The notes below the pieces were generated by a model. The model saw only the letters and a list, made by a program, of their open reading frames with translations, was not told the DNA's origin and did not search any database. Shown in pieces: positions 57,547-64,000 of a DNA stretch of 64,000 nucleotides; the stretch's first letter is position 1; each line of letters begins with the position of its first letter. Source of the DNA: Setomelanomma holmii (taxonomy: Eukaryota > Ascomycota > Dothideomycetes > Pleosporales > Phaeosphaeriaceae); contig ML978228.1 in the NCBI GenBank assembly GCA_010015745.1, positions 1-64,000 of the forward strand. The letters are read 5' to 3'. The position numbers and the translations under genes are program-made.

Positions 57547-58217
57547 CAGCGTGCGCCCGTGTGTTACTGAAACCCCCGGAATATAGATGGAGACATGTGT
57601 CCATGATCGCAGTTCTCTCTGCCTGCATGACGAGGTGAATTTGGGGCAGTGCAAGGGTACACAGCCACTCTGCCGGTCAAGCAGACGTGCATCGCCTCAT
57701 TGACACTCCTAGACATCTGAGTTGTCGTATATGCAGATCCTACTTCCTGGGATAAGACAACCGAGGAAGAATGGAGAAGGTGGTTCAAGGAACACGTTCA
57801 GTTCCGGTCCCAGTCAAACGAGGGGCTGACTTTCAGCACTTCTGGCCAATCAGATGTCACTAATTGACAAGCGTGAAGTGCTGTATAGCGGTCGACTTCA
57901 GACGACACTTTGACTAGGGCTTTCAATCTCAAATATAGACAAGTCTATTAAGCTGGCCTATATCTCTTCATCGCCTGCCGGGCAAGCGCATGATCGCATC
58001 ATGCGATGCTATAGAAGGCTTCAGTAGTCCAGGAATCTTGGATGCGATGCTACAGGATTACTCTAGTACAACTAGGACACACTCTACATCTACAACAATG
58101 TCATGTTACCCACTGCCCCCTTCAGCAAAACGCCAGTATCAAACTTGCCCTCTACAAGATCGATAGCCCGCGATGCACTCATCCACGGCATATTAGCCTC
58201 CGGCTCAGCCACCTCAC
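57547..58217. other. Intergenic region
   Basis: Upstream of the truncated HET gene; the frame extends to 57654 but no better start is seen. No other feature. Confidence 0.45.
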
Positions 58218-59162
58218 CTATATTCTCGATGCCCTCCAGCAAGGCCTTGACATGGTTGCGCTGAACAAATCATCGCATACACACTCCGGGATGCCCTCAG
58301 CCATACCGACACCAGCAAACCCGGCCAAGAAGTCACCGCTGGACAACGACTCCTCCGCATCCGCTTGTCGAGCCAGCGTGTCAAACTCATCGTAGTCCTT
58401 CTCGTCCCTCAGCAGAAATTGCAGCGCCCACTCCCTGCCATGAAGACGGAATCGATCTTCCGGCTGCGAGTACATCATCTTGAAAAACGTCTCTGGGACA
58501 ACCTCCTCCTCCAGCGCCGGCATGCCTTGCGTCAAGGTCTTGATGGCCTGCTGCATTCCCTGTCGCTGACCCTCGGTGAACTGGATCAGGTCGTATGGTC
58601 CAGAGCGCCACTCATCGAGGAGCTTCAAGCGGCACGAATGATCATCCTCGTCACGGCGTGCGTGCTCGAAGAATGCGTAGAGGAAAGATTCCCGGAAGCT
58701 CCCAGTCTCGCGAGCGCAGAATGCCGTTGGGTCGGAAAAGCCTTTTAAGATGAGTGCGCAAATGACGTTGAAGCGGACAATTTGATGTCGGCGCGCGAAT
58801 GAATGTGTCTTGTCAACTCCCCAATACCAAATCGCTAGCGTGACATTCATGTCTTGTTCCTTTTTGCGCGCGCGGAACCCGGCTTTCGCGATGTCGTTGT
58901 AGTGGCTCAAGATGAAGGGCAATTGGATGTTGCCTTGGATGTGCTCTACATGGACCGCTGATCGATCCTGCATATAGTACTGCGTGATGGTTGGGAAGTG
59001 ACCGCTGTCGAAGATGCGAGGCTGGATCTTGAGGCCTTCGAGCTTTGTGGTGAGACGATCCGAGGCTATGATGTGAACCTCCTCCAATTCTGCGCGTGTG
59101 AGAGTTGGTGCGCGATGTGCTGCGTGTATGTGGGCTGGGATGAGGAAGCTGTAGTCGTCCAT
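58218..59162 (-). CDS. Hypothetical protein between two HET loci
   Basis: A single exon of 314 residues starts at MDDYSFLIPAHIHAAHRAPT. The protein is soluble, rich in Glu, Arg, Phe and His, with no signal peptide or membrane segment. Helical-looking stretches include FNVICALILKGFSDPTAF, FRESFLYAFFEHARRDEDD and FRLHGREWALQFLLRDEKDYDEFD. The C-terminal 60 residues (LSSGDFLAGFAGVGMAEGI, DDLFSATMSRP) are more hydrophobic. I recognise no family. Because partner genes of HET proteins are often linked, it could belong with the flanking HET loci, but nothing in the sequence shows this directly. Confidence 0.65.
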   Translation of the reverse strand: MDDYSFLIPAHIHAAHRAPTLTRAELEEVHIIASDRLTTKLEGLKIQPRIFDSGHFPTITQYYMQDRSAVHVEHIQGNIQLPFILSHYNDIAKAGFRARKKEQDMNVTLAIWYWGVDKTHSFARRHQIVRFNVICALILKGFSDPTAFCARETGSFRESFLYAFFEHARRDEDDHSCRLKLLDEWRSGPYDLIQFTEGQRQGMQQAIKTLTQGMPALEEEVVPETFFKMMYSQPEDRFRLHGREWALQFLLRDEKDYDEFDTLARQADAEESLSSGDFLAGFAGVGMAEGIPECVCDDLFSATMSRPCWRASRI

Positions 59163-60289
59163 GATGACAAGAGTTGTAGTGCGTCGTGGAGATGGAAGGA
59201 AGCGAGGGATTGCAAGTCGAGGAAAGTATCGAAGGTAACTGCGTCGACGGTCACGTTACGTCATGGCGGTTGAAAATTCGGTCTCTGTTTTGGTAAGAGT
59301 GAAGAGCAAACAGAGACTGGACAGTGCGGACTCCTTCCCTGACCGGGCTCTCGAATCAGATTGCAGTTCTTTCCAAGTGCTGAACGGGGATATGTAGTCA
59401 TATCCATACATTTGGTTGCGTTCTGTAAAGACTTCCTAGCTGTATTTATGTCCCTTTGGGGTGGAGGAGTTGTGGCTTTCAGGGTATCGAAGCTCTCCAG
59501 GATGCTGTGCAGAGGGTGTGACCACTCCTAAAGCCTGCCTCAAGGGCATACGGGATAGTATTTAGAAGGCGATTTCTGGGGCAACGCAGGTGTGCTGCCT
59601 GTCCGTTGGCCTCGACATGTTCGCTGCGTTGGCACGCTCGCTCCAGGTTCTGCTCTCGGACAAGCGCTTCTCCAAAAGCCTTCTCTTTCACCTCTGACGA
59701 CTCGCTAATTTTACCGCTTTGCCTACACTTGATCACACACATTAGAGCCTCCCACACCCGTACGAGTCTCGTTAGCCCACAGCGGCACCTATCATTGGAA
59801 TAAAATGAGGCTATATATATTCCAACTTATTCTCCATATTCTTATCAAACTATTCATATAGTGAGCAGCTTTTGCCTAGCGGACTACCGTCCAGGACCGC
59901 CAAAGTCGTTTGCGTAAGGCCGTGGGTTCGAATCTCGGAGCGAGCGAAGTTGGACTGATTACTGCTGACCCCATGGCCTCAGTAATTGGGAAGATGGAAC
60001 TCGCTCGGCTTGATTCTGTTCTGCTCTTTCTTGCTCTTTTCTTCTTTTTTCCTTTCCTCTTTAGCTGTATTCTTTACTTGGTGGCTTTGGAGTGGTGAGA
60101 TCTCGCGAGAGCAATACCGTCGCGATCCTAGACCTTCGCAAGCGGTCCGACAGAGTCAGTACCGCAATCAGCGGCTCGGTGGCAGCAGAATGGTTCCTTG
60201 CCCTAGTTGCAAAGCGAACTAGGTTCTACAAGGAAGTCGAAGGAAAGTCTGACAGTACATCCTGAACCGTCTCCAGACAGTCTGATAGA
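59163..60289. other. 1.1-kb intergenic region
   Basis: It contains the 5' flank of the hypothetical gene and a possible pol III-type promoter (see the following entry). No protein-coding gene is supported. Confidence 0.45.
59872..60050 (+). ncRNA. Possible tRNA-like/SINE-like pol III transcription unit
   Basis: An A-box-like TTGCCTAGCGG at 59872-59882 and a near-perfect B box GGTTCGAATCT at 59925-59935 have the spacing of an internal pol III promoter. T runs at 60036-60050 could terminate a roughly 180-nt RNA. A normal tRNA cloverleaf does not fold: the seven bases after the T arm do not pair with any upstream acceptor strand. It may be a tRNA-derived SINE or pseudogene. No second copy occurs in this window. 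Confidence 0.25.
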
Positions 60290-61180
60290 TCATTCGGGAG
60301 CTTCATAGAATGTTCCTGGAGGTTGAGAGCTATTTTTCTGGCTAACGTAGCGGTACATTACTCCAAAGTTTAGCGAATTCCTGAAGACCACGCGTCCAGT
60401 AGACTTACTACACAGGTGCTTCAGGTCCATCGTGACTTCTTCGAATAGCTCTCTGGATGAGTCGCAAACGCTGCCATGCGCGAATTTTGGGGTCAGCCAC
60501 CATCCTGGCGTGGAATGCTCAATGGTCGGAAGCGTGACCGAAGCAAATGGGTGTATGCCTGTAAATTCGCCAATGGACGTGTTTGTAACAACGCGGTTAG
60601 TTTCGGTGCCAGCTACGATGTAAATGTTGCAACGTGCAAGGCCAATCTTTTGTGTTATCCAGGCCCAATCCCAATACATTAAGCCATAGGCTTCATCGGA
60701 GATCAGATTGCGATATTCAGAGTTTCTTTCAAGATGTTCCGGGATCGTTTCCTGGGATCCTAGCCACGATACAAGTCTATGACCGCCCTCAAAAATACGT
60801 CCCATCTGTTGTACTTGATGCGTTCGTTCGGCGTTGCTTCCTTGGTCGATACACAGAGTGTCTGTCCATAGCCACTCTCCGTAGATATAGAGTTTCTGTC
60901 TGGCATACCGGAGAAAGGCGCAGAGGTTGTCGCGGATCCAGAATCCCTGGCCATTGAGCATGATCCAGTGTCCAACTTCTGCTTCTCCCCATACATAAGA
61001 GAGGCAGAAGTAACGGTCGTCTATCAAGGCATGCCGTACTTTGCATGTGAAGAAGCCATCCATTGAAAGCTCCGGAAATAACTTGATCGATAGGATAGAA
61101 GGTTTCTGATGGTCGAGGGGAGGATGTAAGAAATACGGACGCCGCAATGCACCTTTCGAAAAGATATAAACGAAGTCCAT
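60290..61180 (-). CDS. Short HET-domain protein
   Basis: The frame is uninterrupted and encodes 296 residues. HET motifs are DDRYFCLSYVWGEAEV, GEWLWTDTLCIDQGSNAERTHQ, RLVSWLGSQET and WAWITQKIGLARCNIYIVAG. The usual IDAVCI is WTDTLCI here. After the HET domain only about 100 further residues follow, with no DPRDKV block, so the protein is about half the usual length. It is related to the broken locus at 56667 but has no intron where that gene has one, so the two are distinct copies. It could be a functional short form or a degenerate gene; the intact frame argues for the former. Confidence 0.75.
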   Translation of the reverse strand: MDFVYIFSKGALRRPYFLHPPLDHQKPSILSIKLFPELSMDGFFTCKVRHALIDDRYFCLSYVWGEAEVGHWIMLNGQGFWIRDNLCAFLRYARQKLYIYGEWLWTDTLCIDQGSNAERTHQVQQMGRIFEGGHRLVSWLGSQETIPEHLERNSEYRNLISDEAYGLMYWDWAWITQKIGLARCNIYIVAGTETNRVVTNTSIGEFTGIHPFASVTLPTIEHSTPGWWLTPKFAHGSVCDSSRELFEEVTMDLKHLCSKSTGRVVFRNSLNFGVMYRYVSQKNSSQPPGTFYEAPE

Positions 61181-61887
61181 GAATCGAATATATAGAAAGG
61201 TCGATTGTACTTTAGAAACCTGAGGCGCGGCTTCGGGTAAGGTAAGAAGGTTGTCGTCGCCAAAGCGGTGGGAATCGATTCAGGCAGGCTCGCTCGAAGA
61301 TGAGGCTGTGCAAGGCAGGAGCGCCACGAACGGCTAGCTGCACATTCGCAAAGCGTCAGCCTCAGGGGTGCCTCTTTCCCCTCCGAGTGTCGAGCAAGGA
61401 AAGCTGTGATACTGTCTCAAAAGCTAACGTGTCCATGTCGTAGGCGCCGTGCAGTCTATGCGGGTCGCTCCAGGATGCATTTCGCCACGCGCAGGACATC
61501 AATTACGCATCTTATCGAGAACAGTCAAAGAAGGTAAATTTCTTCCCGATAAAGCCTATGCGAAGAGTGACAGAGTTGTTCGTATGATTAAGAGCAGCGA
61601 CGTTGAAATTGACTGCATGATGACGCGCTTGTGGACCGGTTGACATCTTGTGGCTCGCCTGATGTGGCCAACCAGCGATTGATACTCGTCAGCTGCTGCA
61701 CTGGCAGTCACAGCAGGTGGTCAACGATGCGCACCATCACATCTGCATCAATATCTACTGTAGGTCTGCTCGCACTTCGATCACTCCTATTTTGGGCAAG
61801 CAATGCATCGGACTACTTGGGGCTCATGAATCATTGCAATAGGAGGATCTCGAGGATTGGAAGTAAGAAGACATCGCGTCATTGTTC
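61181..61887. other. Intergenic region
   Basis: Between the convergent-to-divergent HET and zinc-finger genes. No gene, repeat or RNA is evident; frames on the plus strand are antisense to the zinc-finger gene's end. Confidence 0.45.
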
Positions 61888-63616
61888 TTACTTACGCTTG
61901 TTTGGTCTTGAGTCGTGCAACCTGTGCTTCTTCCACTCGTGCTTCCTTTTGGCATCTGAACGATTGTACGACTTGTCACAAACTCTGCAAACCTTCCCCT
62001 GGGATAATTGAACTTCAGAGTGCTTTTCGCGAAAATGCCTCGCCAGATTCCCCTTGCCATATTTACCAGAAAACTGTGTCTCACAAAGTGTACAGGTCTC
62101 ATGAAGAAAACAATATTTCCCTCCAGAAGTTGCTGTGGAGCTGACATTGTCCCAGGCCGACCCGCTGCTCGCTGGCGTCCGCCAATGGTTCTTGTCTGTG
62201 CAGGGTATACTTGAAGTAGTGTGGCTGGGAAGAGGCGTGCTCATGAGGGTAGACGGTGTAGTCATCGTGTGATTTTCAATTGAGCGTCGGTCGAACAGAC
62301 TTCCGAAACCTGGCAGTATAGTAGGGAGCAGCGTGGAAGCAGGGACGTGAAAACACCACGGCGAAGTAGTCTGCGTAAGGAGCTTAGTGGTTGAAGAAGA
62401 TATGTGGAGATAAGGAGATAGAAGGTGTTCCTCCGAGTGGGTGGCAACTTCTGGCTGAGGGCTGTTCAAGCTGCTCAAGCTCTGCTCGGCTGGGGCGGAG
62501 ACTGACGATAACGTCGGTGTTGGCTGAACAGCATCGCGGCTTTCTATCATCGCAGTAATACGATCGCCGCCGTTCACATCGTCGTTGGCGATGATAGAGT
62601 CTCCCGACGTCGTGACAGTGACCGATGGTTTTCGTTGCAGCTCTTGAGCAGCAAATTGCTACTGTGATCGGTCAGAAAGTTCGCAAAGAATGGAAACAAC
62701 TTGGACAAGATCTTACGGCTATATTCTGATCACGAACCGGCGGTAACGTGCTGGTTTGCCCAAGCTCACTTTGCTGATCGATTGCATCTTTCGCAACAGC
62801 TAGGACGGGCGACGTCGACTCTGGAATATGCGAGTCAGATTGAGAAGGAGGCGGCGAGAGGTTCACTGCCGGTTGGTCAGTGCCGAATTTGTGGTAGACG
62901 ACCGGCTTGAGTACACATACCTTGTAGAGCTGGCTGTTCACGCTCCATGGCCTCAACCTTATCGTACAACAAACTCCATTGCTCTTCTTTCGCAGCCTCG
63001 CCCCGCTTGAGTCTCCGTGGAGTTCTGCAGTTCTGTAGGCCATGTCGTCTCTCGAAGATTCTCTCGCTGAGAACGTCTTCCTTGCAAGTCGGACAGTGTT
63101 TCAGGTAATATCCATGTTGTCGTACTATATGACGTCGGACTTGGGACATGTTTTCAGCCACCATGCCACTACAATTGAGCGGCAAACTCAGAGCAATCCT
63201 GGCGCGGCGACACGGACAGTCACCCGTCCATCTGCCAGGCCGCTCAGAAGTCATCTCGCGGGTCGTCATGGGAGTACTTGATTGTGGTTCTGCTGCCAGT
63301 CGTAGGGGTACATAGTCATCCTTTAGCACAGCTGTGCTCGAACTGAAAGACTGCCAATCGTCAGAGTCGAATAGTGGTTTCGAACCAAGTGATGCGGAAT
63401 AGAGAATTATACTTGGAAGCTGGGATCTCGTGCATCAACGAAACCATTCATAAATGCGTCAAAGTTGGGATCGAACTTTGCATCGTAGGGGTACTCTACA
63501 GAGTACTCCGAGATGCCTTCTAGCCCAAGCTGTAAGTGGAAGTGCTGTTGTTCTGGAGGACTACTGGAATCGCGGTCAAATTGTCCTGAGGGAACTCCAG
63601 GTGCCGGCATTTCCAT
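61888..63616 (-). CDS. C2H2 zinc-finger protein, probable transcription factor
   Basis: Four exons (63616-63413, 63350-62921, 62865-62717, 62658-61888) join to 517 residues; all three introns are 55-62 bp and in phase. The N-terminal region (residues 1-68) is acidic and Gln/Phe-rich, with PNFDAFMNGFVDARDPSFQ. Exon 2 holds a zinc-finger-like block, GDCPCRRA, then VRRHIVRQHGYYLKHCPTCKEDVL and RRHGLQNCRTPRR, of the fungal unusual-finger type that also precedes DNA-binding regions. Exon 4 holds two regular C2H2 fingers at the C-terminus: CTLCETQFSGKYGKGNLARH (ending FREKH) and CRVCDKSYNRSDAKRKH (ending EWKKH), followed by a basic tail RPNKRK. The layout suggests a nuclear regulator; the target is unknown. 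Confidence 0.85.
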
Positions 63617-64000
63617 AATGCGTTAGCGCATGGAGGACTTAAGGGGATATAACGAAAAAGGAGGACGGCTCGAGAGGGGGCAGCGAGGTAGTTTAGTAGG
63701 GGATTTAGTAGGTGGCGAACACAGACCGAGTAAAAGCTCATTGGATGAAATCTGCTGAGCGATGGTGGCTTGCAGGTATGCTGGCAAGTAGACGAGTTCA
63801 CCTGCACGCTTGCGTAGATGCGTACTTGCGTACTTTCCCTCTTTCCACGGCTGCTGAGTGGCTAATTTCCAGCGACACGAAGGTTGATTCGTCATTCAAG
63901 TGGCTTCATCTGGGTACGTCCACAGCAGCCACTGCTTTAGAGTGCACTTCCGCGCCAGGAAGAACCCGCGTAATTGCGCATGTGGGCAAACGTTCGAAGC
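63617..64000. other. Upstream region of the zinc-finger gene
   Basis: Promoter and 5' flank; nothing else is recognised up to the window end. Confidence 0.5.

Noticed and set aside
59865..59946. A regular tRNA gene at the B-box sequence
   Set aside because: The T arm is weak (only four pairs) and the following seven bases find no acceptor partner; D arm cannot be formed at normal length.

Overview
The window is nuclear DNA of a filamentous ascomycete, most likely a dothideomycete-type Pezizomycotina (inference). The evidence is short 46-160 bp GT-AG introns with CTAAC/CTRAY-like branch sites, a hybrid histidine kinase, four HET-domain loci, a TEY MAP kinase of the Slt2 type, pogo/Fot1 transposons and short-LTR Copia-like sequences. 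I resolved exon joins by eye; spliced lengths were all checked to be multiples of three.

Layout. 1-4250: a nest of three pogo/Fot1 elements in alternating orientation. The first is interrupted by the 5' end of a Copia-like retrotransposon and the third by a clean 169-bp solo LTR with a 5-bp target duplication. 5270-12129: a PD-(D/E)XK-like protein, a four-TM protein, a small secreted cysteine-rich protein and two unknown conserved-looking genes. 13042-20257: hybrid histidine kinase, MDR dehydrogenase/reductase and a membrane protein (the last two overlap tail to tail). 20824-31205: a dead HET gene, an S10 carboxypeptidase, a secreted HExxH metallopeptidase gene whose first intron holds a complete pogo transposon, and an intact HET gene. 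31850-33600: gene relics (cysteine-rich secreted protein, a copy of an aspartic-protease tail, an RNase III domain). 33890-36791: a six-repeat cell-surface protein. 38333-40521: a membrane aspartic-protease homologue lacking a standard first active site. 41658-43325: Slt2-type MAPK. 43651-45378: a second RNase III relic and a frameshifted NAD-dependent epimerase-like gene. 46060-47998: Has1 helicase. 49656-54991: a 1,740-residue disordered scaffold protein. 56667-61180: two truncated HET loci flanking an unknown gene. 61888-63616: a C2H2 zinc-finger protein.

How it fits together: conserved housekeeping and signalling genes (Slt2, Has1, histidine kinase, scaffold, carboxypeptidase) alternate with accessory blocks rich in transposons, HET genes and decayed genes. 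Several of the stops fall where C-to-T or G-to-A changes would make them, which would fit repeat-induced point mutation (RIP), though I could not compute this. The most interesting structures are the pogo element sitting inside an intron of a secreted metallopeptidase gene, the 17-bp iterated subterminal repeats shared by two pogo subfamilies, the nested transposon/solo-LTR history, the PD-(D/E)XK-like gene, and the HET-gene neighbourhood.
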